Shown here: one piece after another, positions 35,024-46,530 of the stretch | Position numbering within the stretch: the first letter of the stretch is position 1 | How the letters are laid out: each line of letters opens with the position of its first letter | Assembly (NCBI GenBank): GCA_022478985.1 | Contig: JAKSZP010014449.1 | Location: 62,001 to 126,000 of the forward strand | Reading direction: 5' to 3' | Source of the DNA: Massospora cicadina | Taxonomy: Eukaryota > Entomophthoromycota > Entomophthoromycetes > Entomophthorales > Entomophthoraceae | DNA: 64,000 nt | Made by a program: the position numbers and the translations under genes | The notes under the pieces: generated by a model | Database searches by the model: none | What the model was told of the DNA's origin: nothing | The model's input: the letters and a program-made list of their open reading frames with translations, nothing else

Positions 35024-36190
35024 TTAGTGTAGGCTTCAATATCAGTTGTCTCACTTATTTTAAACAGTCCGGTCCAGATGCTAGTGAGCGTGTTCTTCCT
35101 TCAAATTCATGTTGGGCATGGAAAAATACATAATCTTTTAAAGTGAACTGTAAGAGTCCACTACATCTACTTTGGTCAACCACCTGATAACGGATTTTCT
35201 TAGCTAAGCTGGTAGAATAAGCTTCCACTTGTAGTTTTATTAGCTTGTCGGTTATGTTGGTTAGATAATGCTGCGGTTCTACTCCGCCAGTATCCTCCAC
35301 ACAGGACTAAAGCAGAGTGTGCAAAACCAGATGTCTACTATAAAGCAATTTTCAAAGGACTCTTGCCTATCAACAAGTGGTAGCTGATATTATATGCAAA
35401 GATAGCGGTGGATAGGAGTTATTCCACTCATAGAGCCAATCCATTACAAGCTTGCAGAGAATGTTTACATGTTCCCTTAACCCTTTCCGCCATTCCATTA
35501 GATTCAGGGTGGTAGGGTGGATTCAAGACCCCGTAGATTTCCAATATTTCGTTCAACTTGAGCAGGACATGTGACATGAAATCGGTGACATTGTCCATGA
35601 AGATAAATTGTGGACAGCCATGTCGCTGTATAACAACTCAATGATGAACTTAGTGGTGATGACAGCTCCTAGATCATTCATCGCTCTTGATTCCGCCCAT
35701 CTTGTCAAGTTATCGATTGCTACTAGTATATACTTGTATCAGTTTGTGCCAGTTGAGAGACCCACTATGTCAAGGGAAACAGTATGCCATGCAAAACAGG
35801 GCTTAACCAGCTGTAAAGTGATATTCTTGTGAAGAGGTTTCTTTGCTTGGCACAGATGACAACAAGCAACCGTCTCAATCACGTCATAATGCATGCTCTC
35901 CCAATAGTAGTGGGTTAAAAGAACTTCTACTTTTTCACAATCCTCTAAGTCCTACCACCTTCTGGGCATCCACAATAATTGCTGGCCTAGCGGAGGGCTT
36001 TAGGAAACTAAAAGCCGCTTCTCCAATCTTCTTATATAGTTTCCATTGCGCAAAAAGGTGTATTGTCTAAGCCCATCTAGCATCTTAATCACGTGTGGTG
36101 GTTCATCATGATATTTGCCCATAATCATCTTCTCATACGTGATGTCAGCCAAATCTGCCATAATGGCGATTATTGGTAACCGCAAGGGAC
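35024..36190 (-). pseudogene. Element 5 integrase relic
   Basis: On the minus strand a zinc-binding CCHLCQAKKP lies near 35850. The core shows SLDIVGLSTGTN (first Asp, near 35765-35790), a MDNVTDFMSH box (second Asp, near 35575-35600) and HPESNGMAER (Glu, near 35495-35520). The C-terminal frame 35055-35300 ends at the Element 2 LTR. Frameshifts and stops separate the pieces. Confidence 0.82.
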
Positions 36191-37680
36191 AGTCTGTATT
36201 CTGGTGTTTACCCCAGCTGGTGTACTATCTCTTTGTCATACGCTTGAAGCTTCAATGCCCATTGCGCAAGATTTCCTTCAGGTTCACAGAGAGCATGCAG
36301 CCAATGCAAGGATACATGATCCGTTACCATTTAGAATTTCACCCCTTGGAGGTATACCTGGAACTGTATATACACGTATATCACCGCTAAGCACTCCTAA
36401 TCAGTCATAATATAATTATGTTCATGAAAGTTTAAGCTTTGGCTACAATATGCGACAGGGCACTAGAAACCAGCATCGTCCTTCTGAGATAATAATGCCC
36501 TACAGCGGAAAGTGGTGCGTCCATTTGCACTATGAATTCCTTTAAAATTAGAATATTGAAAATCTGGTGCGCTTGTCAATGTGGTCCGCAAGATATTAAA
36601 AGCGTGTTGAAGTTTTTCAGTCCAGTCAAAAGTGGCGTTCTTCTTTAATAACTCAAAGTGCGGTGCCCCAATACAACTGAAGTTAAGAATGACACGCCAG
36701 TAGTAACTGAACATCCCAAAAGCACTTGGATATCTCTCTTATTGCCAGGCCGAGTTATCTTATGTATAGCTTTACCTTTTCCAGCTGAGGTTTAAGCCCT
36801 TTTGAGTCTACCACGAACCCAAGGTATTCCAATTGCTTCCTAAAAAATGACAATTCCAAGGCTTGATCTTGATGTAGCATCTGCAAGATAGTGGAACGCT
36901 TCTAACAGATGGTCCAGATGGTCCATAAACATCCAAGAGAACACATTGATATTGTCAAGGTATACTAAAACAGGACAGCTTCAAGTCACTTAAGATCGTG
37001 GCCATAGCCCACTGGAACAAAGTCAGGGCGTTACATAACCCTTGGGGCATACGTGTGGGTTGGAACAACCCCTTTGAGGCGATTATAGCGCATTACTTCC
37101 ATTCTGCCAATGGCAACTCAATGTACCAGTACCCTGATATCAAGTCCATGGTAGAAAACTAGTTAGCCCCTTTAGTTGATATAAAGCGTCATCAATCTGT
37201 GTGAGGGGTAGGAATTTACTTTGTGACACTATTAAGCTTTCAGTAGTTGATGACCACCCAGTTGGTGCCATTTTTTCTTAACAATTAGCACTGGCAAAGC
37301 CCATGGACTCTTTAATGGTTCTAACATTCCATGTTCAATGAATTAGTATACCTCATCAAAAACAACTTTCTCTGCAACTTCCAAGCGCCAATTAGGATGG
37401 GAATGAATGGGGGTGATCATCCGTATCCACATAAAATACATAACCCCCCATGCAAATCCAAATTGTGGTCAGTGGATGTGAAGATTCCTATTATTTTCAG
37501 ACAGGACCATAAACCATATCCTTCTGTTCCTCCAACAGCCCAGGAAGAGCTTCCCGCGGAACCACTGTTATTATGCCAAATGGGGTTTTTACCAGTAGGC
37601 CAAGGTCCACTAAGACCCAAAATTGTGAATATGATAAACCTCATCAATAGGGGTCAAGTGTAAATAAACCACCACTTGGT
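36191..37680 (-). pseudogene. Element 5 RNase H and reverse transcriptase relic
   Basis: On the minus strand RT has a FIEHGMLEPLKSPWALPVLIV stretch (near 37295-37355, key residues SPWALPVLIVKKK), then LVFYHGLD and QLEYLGFVVDSKGLKP (near 36790-36840). RNase H and connection sequence follow at 36463-36714 (HFELLKKNATFDWT). The YLDD box is destroyed by a frameshift near 36960. Confidence 0.78.
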
Positions 37681-38420
37681 GCCTTTGGACCTTCATATAC
37701 TCCTTCTGTAGATTTGCTATTAATACTTTCACTTCCCCATGCCCTGGTAACAGTATTCCAGAAGCCAAATTGGGTTTAAGCTGAGATTGCTGGTAGGGCC
37801 CCATAATCTTTCCATATAAACTTACTATGACGTCTATTTCATGCTTTGCTCCTAATATGACCTGATGCCCAGAAGGTATGCTTAAAGAGTTTTCAGCCTG
37901 TAGTGGAATACCGTTGTACTTGTAGATCTGGTTAGGGATGTCTCTGGTCCTCTGCTTTATTTACTAATATCAAACAGGAGTCACCCCGTCGCTATATACT
38001 ATATTGATCTGATTGGAGCGGATTGGGTTCTTTGGGACTCCGCTGGAGGTAAAATAAATGGGGATATGTTGTCCCAGAATACTAATTGTTTCATCCGCCA
38101 TATTGACCACTGCCCCAAATTTCCGCCTGAATTCAGCTCCGATCAACATGTCATAGTTTTTATAGGCAGAACCACTGCTGGGGTGGAAGCCCTGACTGAG
38201 CCAAACTGCAGGGTAACGTGATATAAGAGCCCTCTGACACAGTGTTTTGTGCCCCTGCGGTCCCATACATTACTCTGTGTTCCACATCAGGCTTTAGAGG
38301 AAGCTTATCCACAAGCTTGGTGAAAATTCTATTGACTGGAGCGCCAGTATCCTTAATAGCTCAGATTTTTGTGTTATGAACAAAAATATCACAATAAGTA
38401 TACCCAAATAGGAAGAACCG
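37681..38420 (-). pseudogene. Element 5 protease
   Basis: On the minus strand the active site reads IKDTGAPVNRIFTKLVDKL (near 38300-38360), with the DTG triad intact. The open frame 37970-38266 follows with NYDMLIGAEFRRKFG and ISILGQHIP. A linker frame 37610-37804 leads toward RT. Confidence 0.82.
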
Positions 38421-41301
38421 TTGGTGTTTATTACATAAACATCCAAGGCTATTTATCAAGAAAAATGACAATACCAGCGCTGACGTGAGGATACTCCTGT
38501 TTAATTTTTTCTACTGGAATTGCAACGTTTACCTCCACTAGGGAGGCAACGTCCGTTGAGGTTCCAACATCACTTATGCCACTTCAATCAATGATTTGCC
38601 AGGCATACGGCCTTTCCACATATCGGTGGAACTCCAAGTCTTTAGGGGTTGGGTCGCTCTATTGGACTAAAGCTGAGATATTGTGGGGAAGTTGTTGATA
38701 TAATAAGTTTTCAGGCCAAGTACCGGGACTATTGCAACGTGACTCATGGGAATTGTAAGGGAAAAATTTGAATCAGCGGAGGTAGAGCATCCTGTCTCTA
38801 TTCCGCTTGAGTTTTTCTCTTTTTATCAGGACAGTTGGTACTGCATGAACATGCAGGTTGCTGGGGCAGTTAGCCACATAGTGGCCTTTTTGGCTGCATG
38901 AGAAACAAGCATTCATAAACAGCTCCTGTCTATGGATCACGCCCAAAGGTCCAGGTCAGAAGTTAAATGATGAATTGTAAAATGGCTGGGTACAAGCCAG
39001 CTGTTCGTAAGGAGGGCGGAAAGGACCTGCAGCTTATTGAGTGGGCGAGTAATGCTCAACGGATTTTAACCAGGTTGTTGTAATCCATTTCCCAATGAAG
39101 ATGCAGCATCGATTGCAGGGGCTTTCCGGTTCATGTTGGGAGCACAAAATGTGACAGAGAGACGTCATAAAGAATTACCAATTTGTAAAAGCTCCGAATC
39201 TTCTTGAAAGATGTGGGTCATAGCTTTAACAGTTCTCAATATGGCTTAACTGAAATTATCATTGCTATGCCCATGTCCTCGTTGGTTAAGATATTTGCTC
39301 CCATTAACTCATGAGCTTCAGCCGTGAACTGCTCTTCAAACGCCATCAGGAACTCGTTATTTTGAAAATTTATTGTTAGAAAGTTGGCCTTGCGATGTTA
39401 CATCTTTGCCACGCCCCAAACTATGGAGCACATTCTCCTTCACCTCTTTATAGGTTACAGCATTACTATTATGTAACATGTGACCTGTTCAGCGCTCTTG
39501 ACATCCAGAGAGAATAACAACAGTTTAGCTTTCCACCAATCCAATGCTCCTTTCATGGTGAATATGAACCTTTTTTCTAAAATCCATGCATGTTCCCATC
39601 TTGACTAAAAGGTGGAAACTTCTTGATCCATATAAAATCACCCAGCTCCATGCTTAAGGCTTGGGGTACAGATGGATAGGTTCAGATCAGCTAAGGGGAA
39701 CATCCCCTTGTGGGCAAAAATAGGGTCGTGAGGATGGATGTAAATCAACGGTAGCTGACCTGTAAAAGGTTGGATTGTGGGGTGGGACTGCCATGTCCCC
39801 CAGGGGGTACTTGCAGGATGACCCATAGTATCCCTCACTGGGCTCACCGCTAACTGCACCCTTACCTCCCTCAACAGTCTGTTCAGCAGAAAAGTTCATC
39901 AATTATCTGTTCCATTTTAACTGAATAGCACCGACACCGCCTGTATCTTAATACTTGCCTAAGCTCTTCATTTTCATTCTATAATTCACAGAAGAATTTT
40001 CGCTCTAAGTCCAGTTTCTGCTCCATTTCTTCTAGTCGTGGGAGGACATCCTTCAATGTGCCCTGCATTATTTAATTCTGCCATCCAGTGTTGCATGCTT
40101 GTCAGTTTGCTTTGTCCATTTGATTGATTAGAGCAGGTCATTCCCGACCAACTCCTCATTATACTGTTAAAGGTTATCCAAGCGCACTTTCATACAGCGT
40201 ACTCCGATGTTTCAATGAACAGAAGAGTAATGGCTTGAGCCCAAACTTCCTGACTGGAACTTTAAAATGATTAATCTAACCTAAAAAATGGCTGTATTCT
40301 GAGGTCACTAAGAAAGAGCTGGTCAAATGTTCAGCCATCCACTGGTTATTCCACTCAGCATAAAGTTGACTAAATTTGATTGCCATTGTGTCAGCGTGAT
40401 CAGCCATCTGCCGCTCTAACAGGGTAACATGGTCCCTCATCCAAGCCACCGCTGTGTCAATTCCTTCCACCTATTAAGACATTTCCACCATAAAGCGCTC
40501 AGTGTTATTACCCAGCGTCATGAAATTCCTGATCCATTCAGCCAAAAGCTTGAATCAGTCTAACAATTCTCCTATTACTTAGAGTAACTCATAATTCAAG
40601 CTGAAACTAATTTTTCCATGCGATGGCAGACTTCCATGAAATGATTGATTGCGTGCACTAGCACCCCATGTATTTCCAAGAAAGAGTGGTCGAGCCATTA
40701 AAGTAAGAAACAAGTGTCATTTTGTTACGCTTGGACAAAATGCATGACATCACCAATCTCAATGTCATTTCAGGCCAACACATGCAGTAGTTAGCAGAAA
40801 GAAGGCTGATCGTATGCCACCAGGTCTCTTTTTTTTAGTACTAGATGGTCCCAACCCGCCACCAGGTCTCTTCAGCTCCATGGGAGCTGAGCCAGCAAGA
40901 CATCGCATTGTGTTAACATCTAAGTAAGACATATACAATTCATAACGGGCTTCTTAGTCACGTTATTTTATAAAAAAGACTTAGGGCATATCACCCACAT
41001 CTTCTTTGTAACGGCGGTAACCTTGCAAGAGCCATTCCATTATACCTCAAAGTTGCTGAGGGGTTATGTTAGTGGATCTGCCCTGTTGATCTGACTCTAA
41101 TGCGGAACAAGCTGCTAACTTTAGTTCCATTCTGTTTCCTCATCTCCTGGTTTCATCACTGTAAATAGCGCTGGTTCCTTGTTATATGTTTCCGTTGGCT
41201 CCCTAAATTATCAGTTGTGTACCCTACTAAGTTCTGACATAATTAGTGGTGGCTCATCATGATTCCCTAGTTGTCATTGTACTACAGTCGACCAGTGGGC
41301 C
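38421..41301 (-). pseudogene. Element 5 gag with intact zinc knuckle
   Basis: On the minus strand a CCHC knuckle reads CFSCSQKGHYVANC (near 38870-38912), all four ligands present. Upstream the Gag core spans about 39290-39900 (FTMKGALDWWKAKLLLFS and EEQFTAEAHELMG). Frames 40276-40470 and 39638-39902 carry the N-terminal half, including a coiled-coil-like stretch (HVTLLERQMADHADTMAI). Many stops occur. Confidence 0.78.
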
Positions 41302-41318
41302 CCTTGTAGTGAGCACTA
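41302..41318 (-). other. Primer binding site of Element 5
   Basis: On the minus strand TAGTGCTCACTACAAGG lies one base after the LTR end. It has two changes from the site shared by the other elements. Confidence 0.75.
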
Positions 41319-41319
41319 C

Positions 41320-41935
41320 TGTTTACTTTGGCGGTATTTATTAAATCCGCTAAGTTGGTTATACAGGATTTAACACCACTGTTTAAATGAAGGAAGATGT
41401 GAAGATCATTGATCCTTGGTAAATAATAACGATATTTATAAATTATGGATCTATATCCCCAACTGACACTATTTTATTGTATATAAAAACGCATCCTACT
41501 TCTGCTAATTTCATTCCTCTTTTACTTCATAGACTCTCCCTTCCATTCACTCATTCAGCTATTAATATTCAAATTATTTCAGTTGATTTTGACCCATCAG
41601 CTTATTAACTCTCAGTTCAAACAATTTTAGGGGTTTCATCCCATCACAAAGGGTTTGGCTGAAAATCATCAATTTGCTGAACTATCAGTACTTTGATTAA
41701 TTCACTTCAAATTGACATGATCTTCCATTCAACCTTGAGGCTTACCTCAACTCATAAAATATGTTCAATAGGTATATACTTTATCTTCCAGTCATCAATT
41801 TATCAATTTATCAACAACCACAAGGTTGAAATCTGTTAAGGTGTCAAATCTCAGTTCACGTATATTCACTAATATTCTTACAATTCACTGTAATAGGACA
41901 GCGGCCTTGTCAAACCTAGAAAAAGGGGACAACTT
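41320..41935 (-). repeat. 5' LTR of Element 5, outer boundary uncertain
   Basis: It begins TGTTTACTTTGG on the plus strand next to the primer binding site. No second copy is in the window, so the right boundary is a guess. Candidate CA ends are near 41899 and 41931. TATA-like sequence lies near 41480. Confidence 0.55.
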
Positions 41936-42543
41936 GTATAACAAGCGGGATTTTTATTTATAAGGTAATTAGAAGCATAGGGCAGTATTAATACTGACAC
42001 TGGCTTTAGGCTCGTGGAACTTTTTTGCTAAAGCTTGTGTTCAAAGGCATAAAGAAAAAAGGATCCCATACTTTCTGGGATTCTTCTGAGATATGCTCTT
42101 TCTAATAGCGTTCCTATCAGTGCCTTTCCTTTTCAGGAGAGTATCTATAACTCTCCAGTTCCCTGCTTGGCGGTGCACAAAACACTGGACCAAGGCATGG
42201 GAACTCGTCGTAGGAGTGAACATAAATAGCCCAGCAGAAAGCTGGAGCTAAAGTGACATAAAGCTAGGGTGTGTAGCATTATAAAGATGATAATAGAGCG
42301 AGCAAAAAGCAAACTTGGATGTGCCCCAAGGGACAGTTCATAATCAAGTTTTGTACAGGGCTAGAGTGCATGAGTGACCTGGTTTGGAGGGAACCTGGTA
42401 GGCCCAGCGGTGTACCTGAGGCTGTAATTATTTAAAATAAATAAATTGGCTAACACATCATGAGCCTCCTCAAAGAGGTTCGCGCACAGGTTTGCCCAAG
42501 TCAACATATATAAAATGTAAAAATGACTAAGGGGTTTAGTAGG
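41936..42543 (-). pseudogene. N1, 3' piece: unrecognised repeated gene-like segment
   Basis: I do not recognise the family. Minus frames 42361-42558 (ANLCANLFEEAHDVLANLF) and 42041-42223 (NWRVIDTLLKRKG) match N2 at 59800-60139 (ANLCADLLEEVANNIGHFI) in the same order. N1 is interrupted after 42548 by Element 6 and resumes at 48632. Its left side is cut near the Element 5 LTR. Confidence 0.55.
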
Positions 42544-42548
42544 GAAGG
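42544..42548. repeat. Target-site duplication of Element 6, left
   Basis: GAAGG directly precedes the LTR and recurs at 48627-48631 after the other LTR. Confidence 0.87.
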
Positions 42549-43702
42549 TGTCAGGCAAACAGCAAGTAAGAACTAGACCGGCCTGTCATCCTAGGTGCCA
42601 GATCACCCAAACGGCAAACCAGAATGCCAAAGGCACTGCTGCTGATACAACGGATATGAAACTGGAAAGGAGTTTCACCAATAACTGCTAGTGAGCCATA
42701 ATTTTGTATAGGCACATAATAGAATACCAGATGAAAACGGCCATTAATTCCTAGGGGTGTGAGAGTGCTGGCAGAAAAGGCGGTTTAATTTTTAATATAA
42801 AAACTGAATTTTGGGGAAAGTTTAATAGAAAATTCAAAGAAGAAAAATTGACCAACAATTTTCCCAGTGCAAAGCGACTGATTAAATAGTGGTCAATTAG
42901 GGAGGAAACGAGCTGGGATTTGGTCCCTCAAGTTTGACCTAACCAGCGAATTTTTTGGGATTGGGGAAAACATACGTTCACTGGGAACTAACATTAAAGG
43001 ATTTGGCAGCAGGCCAGTCACTGTTGTTCAACCTCAAACGCCCAAGCTGAAACTTGACTACATTTATGATGGTTGGCATGATGGCGTTTAGCCTGATGAG
43101 CAGCGGGAATTCCCCTTAGGCCACTCCATGTAGGGGTGGTCCCAATTGGTTGGGAACAGGTTCAGGATACCCAACATGCCCCTTCCTGGTCGCTTGGCCA
43201 TTCATTCAGTTAAAAGTGTTGCATTGGCTTCAACTCCCAATTGGCTGGAAGGGAGCTTCAAACAGTGATTAATGGTGTCTGATGCTGCTACCTGCACATC
43301 GGGGATCATCCCAGTAATTTTGGGAGTGGGTTAATTTTGATAATTGAGGTGTTGACTGAATTGAAATTGTTAGCAATTCCGGCCAATGAGTTAATCTTCA
43401 TTTCTTTTTGACTATGTGGATCCCAATCATCAGGCTCATATCCACTTGTTTTCAGAATGATTGACTTAATTTTGGCAATTTTAGCACAAATTTCCCTGAT
43501 CAGGCGTACAAGTTTGGGAGAGTAGATTGTGGGCACTGGGGGAGGGACCTGAAGAGGGAGGGCTGTTACCCAGCGCTCATCTACCATGTGGGTGAGATCG
43601 CCCTGGGTGACAAGAGGTACCGCCACCCTCTTCAGAGCCTTTTTGTTTAGAAATGGGAAGAGGGCCCAGTTGACAAAAAGGGGATATTCCCCTGGACTTA
43701 CA
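42549..43702 (-). repeat. 3' LTR of Element 6
   Basis: This 1154-bp repeat begins TGTCAGGCAAACAGC and ends CTGGACTTACA on the plus strand. It is homologous to 47468-48626 along its length. In element orientation it starts TGTAAGTCCAGGGG after a purine tract. A sense open frame runs from 43794 in the internal region across the purine tract into the LTR, to 43306. Confidence 0.9.
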
Positions 43703-43794
43703 TTACCCTTTCCTTTTTCCAAAGGAAGGGCGCCACCGCCAGGAAACTGCACAAGGGCCACATTTTTGTGCGCCTTGGGTAGCTTGATCGCCAT
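43306..43794 (-). CDS. Open frame spanning the purine tract and 3' LTR of Element 6
   Basis: This 163-codon frame lies downstream of the chromodomain in element orientation. It starts in internal sequence with LPKAHKNVALVQFPGGG, crosses the polypurine tract and continues in the LTR through VPLVTQGDLTHMVDERWVTA and SPKLVRLIREICAKI. The same protein-level pattern appears in the 5' LTR (48125-48661), the solo LTR (near 55780-55960), Element 7 (near 50020-50340) and N2. I recognise no family. It may be an extension of Pol or an accessory gene, or a neutral frame in related LTRs. Confidence 0.5.
   Translation of the reverse strand: MAIKLPKAHKNVALVQFPGGGALPLEKGKGNVSPGEYPLFVNWALFPFLNKKALKRVAVPLVTQGDLTHMVDERWVTALPLQVPPPVPTIYSPKLVRLIREICAKIAKIKSIILKTSGYEPDDWDPHSQKEMKINSLAGIANNFNSVNTSIIKINPLPKLLG
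43703..43722 (-). other. Polypurine tract of Element 6
   Basis: On the minus strand GGAAAAAGGAAAGGGTAA abuts the LTR start TGTAAGTCC. Confidence 0.8.
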
Positions 43795-43839
43795 TACTAT
43801 TGCGACCTTTTGGGGGGATGGGGGGCGTTAGGATAGGAT

Positions 43840-44000
43840 TTGTGAAATGCCCGACCAGCTCCATGCAGTTAGCGCAATTGTGAGCATTCACCCAACTGTT
43901 CTCATAAACTGAATACCCTCTCCAGGCCACAAGATACTGGAACAACTGCCAGTATTTGCGGGATGCTAAGATGTTTTCCACCTTGGCTTATTCCGCATCC
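43840..44000 (-). pseudogene. Chromodomain of Element 6
   Basis: On the minus strand the frame reads VENILASRKYWQLFQYLVAW, then RGYSVYENSWVNAHNCANC. This is the chromodomain pattern of an aromatic-rich strand, a W-(K/R)-G-Y turn and an ENSW stretch. Such domains at the integrase C-terminus bind histone marks and direct insertion into heterochromatin in known chromoviruses. A second copy of the domain is in Element 7. Confidence 0.82.
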
Positions 44001-45110
44001 TTGATCACAATAGGTTCAGGATTGACAGGGATGAACCCCTTGAATGGGGACGCAGGGACACATGAAAGATGGGGTGCTGTTTCTAATGAGCTGGCAGTTT
44101 CAAACAAAAAGCACCATTGCCCAAGTCTTCCTCCACCAGGTGGTGACCTGAACATTTGCTTGCAAACTTTCAGGAAGGTACCAGCATCCACAGGTGGTGA
44201 GTGTCCAACATGATGTGAGAACCCACCGCGATATTATGACTGGGAAGCTGTTTGTGATCTGCGAACCATTTATAATCATTGATAGCTTTTGTGAGGTGCT
44301 CCCATACTAAGGACTGGGTCAACCGGATATTCTCAATGTGTTCTGTGGCAGAAGGAACATCTGGATGTATACAAGAGCTGACTAAAAAAGAGGGTTTATA
44401 ACCTAGCGTTGCTTCATAGGGAGAAAACCCCATAAAGACATGAGTACTGTTGTTATAAGCAAAGTGGGTGAGAGGGAGGTCATCAGCCCAAGTATCCTGG
44501 GCAGCCAAAGCGTAACAGCACAAATAATGTTCCAAAATTTGGTTAACCCGCTCGGTTTGTTCATCATACTGGGAGTGGTAAGTGGTGGAATGACAGGGGG
44601 TGATTTTTAGGATGGATAAAAGCTCATTCCAAAATCGTGCTTTAAATTGGGGTCCATGGTCACTAATGATCTCCTGTTGGAGGCCAAACATTAAGAACAC
44701 GTGGCGTACAAAGACTGGGAAGTTTCTTTGGATGTGATCTCAGAAGTACATGGAATAAAAAGGGAAAATTTGGTGAAGCGATCAACCACCACCATCACTG
44801 CTGTAAACCTCTTGGAATAGAGGAGTTCGACAATAAAGTCCACAGACACTAATATCCATGGACCCTCCGCCTGTTGTAATGTATGCAGAAGTCCCTTCCT
44901 TCCTGAGTGGTCCAATTTTGCCCAAGCACAGATAATGCAATTGGCGATCCAACCTGGAACTTCCTTAGTTAAGCCTGCCCAGTTATAGGTTCACTTTATC
45001 AATTTGATGCATTTTTTGTTGCCCAGATGGCTGATCATGGGAGGGTCGTGATGCGCCTAAAATACCTCAGCTCAGAAAATAGGGGGGACCCAGATTTGCG
45101 ACCTAAAATA
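44001..45110 (-). pseudogene. Element 6 integrase, largely open
   Basis: On the minus strand a zinc-binding part shows H-H then NCIICAWAK (near 44930). The core follows with SVDFIVELLYSKRF (first Asp, near 44840), IISDHGPQFKARFW (second Asp, near 44640) and EQTERVNQILEHY (Glu, near 44550). Open frames 44691-44915 and 44170-44700 carry all three acidic residues. The C-terminal part leads to the chromodomain through a QHPIFHVS-like stretch. Confidence 0.87.
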
Positions 45111-46530
45111 GATGAGTCCCTCCACCAAGGATTACAGAGAGTGTTTATGATTTTGGAGGGACAATTGCTTGAATAACTCCACCCCTTCAGGGCAGGTCAT
45201 TTGACTGGCTAAGACCTGAGCCACAAGCAGGGCATCAGGGGCAAGGGTGGCGGAAGAAACGATGGGGGAACAATTGTCAAAATTTGGGCAGCGGTAATAA
45301 TGGTAATGAGATCCACTTCTTCCGAATCTGTGGGACAGTGGGCGGGGTTTTGGCTGAGGAAATCAGGAAGTACATTTAGCGCACCTTTTATGAATTCCTA
45401 TTTAAAATTGGAACTATACAAGTCCCAATAAGTTCAAGCTTGCCGGCGCGCCAATTTCTGGGGTATTTGAAAATACAAGAGAGCCTGGTGATCCATGCGG
45501 ACTGTTAACTCATGTTGAGCACCCTGTAACAGGTACCTCCAATGAGTTAGTGCCCATGCTATGGCTGCCAACTCCTTGTCATAGATGGCCCAAGACTGCT
45601 CCATAGAGGTAAAATGTCAGGAAAAATAGGTGACCAGGTGTTCCAAGCCATCATGCTCTTGGAGCAACACTGCTCCCACTGCTACTGAGGAGGCATCACA
45701 TGCAATGATATACAGCTTAGCGGGGTCTTCATGTTTCAAAATGGGAGGGGATAAAAACACCTCTTTAATCAATTTGACCGCCTGCTGGCATTCGGGCATC
45801 CAGAAAAATGGTACATTCTTTCCTGTAAGGGGGTGGAGCGGGGCAGCAAGCTGGGAAAGTGCCGGGGAAAATTTCTTTAAGAAAATGATGGTTCCCAAGA
45901 AGCTCCATAAATTGTTTTAGGTTGTTGGGGTTGGCCATACTCAGATAGCATCCAACTTATTGGGAGGAATCGCGTAGCCATCTTTAAGGATGAGGTTCCC
46001 AAGAAAGGTAACTTCCTCCTTATAGAACTCACATTTGGAAGGCTTAACAAACAAGCCTGTCTTATGTAAGGCGGTCACAACCGCTTCCAAGTCAATTGCA
46101 TGTTGTTCTGGAGTCAAGGAAGTGAACCAGAATGTCATCAATTTATGCAACCTTGCAAGTAAACCGGAGGTCACCCAGTACATTGTCAATCATATGTTGA
46201 AACGTGGCGGGAGCATTCTTCAACCCAAAGGGCATTACGTGGAATTGGAAAATGCCTCGCTTCATCTGGATTGATGTTAACCATTCTTGTCCTTTCATTA
46301 CCCAAATCTGTTTAAAAGCATTGACGAGATCCAGCTTGGAGAATACCCAAGATTTGGCGATTGCTTGGCTTAAGTCTGCTCTAAAGGCAGGGGGTAGGGA
46401 TCAGAAACCGTGACTTTAACTAAGTGCCCATAGTCCATGCAGGGACGGATGGAACCATCAGCTTTTTTAGAAAAGACAATGGGAAACACGAAATGTGATG
46501 TCTCCTTAAACAAACATTCTTTTTTCAACA
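45111..46530 (-). pseudogene. Element 6 reverse transcriptase and RNase H
   Basis: On the minus strand RT has PCMDYGHLVKVTVSDPYPLP (near 46385-46445) and a catalytic box in which the Tyr codon is a stop (A-stop-IDDILVHF, near 46125-46150). The thumb region follows with FYKEEVTFLGNLI. RNase H (45617-45898 and downstream) keeps IIACDASSVAVGAV, YDKELAAIAWAL and VRMDHQALLYF. Confidence 0.87.

Larger units (their letters stand above)
35024..41935 (-). mobile_element. Element 5: Ty3/gypsy retrotransposon, 3' end lost to the nest
   Basis: This minus-strand element is read from the LTR at 41320 leftwards through primer binding site, gag, protease, RT and RNase H to integrase. Element 2 interrupts the integrase C-terminus at 35023. 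The remaining 3' end would lie beyond Element 1, outside the window. It is the oldest Ty3 layer visible here. Confidence 0.83.
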
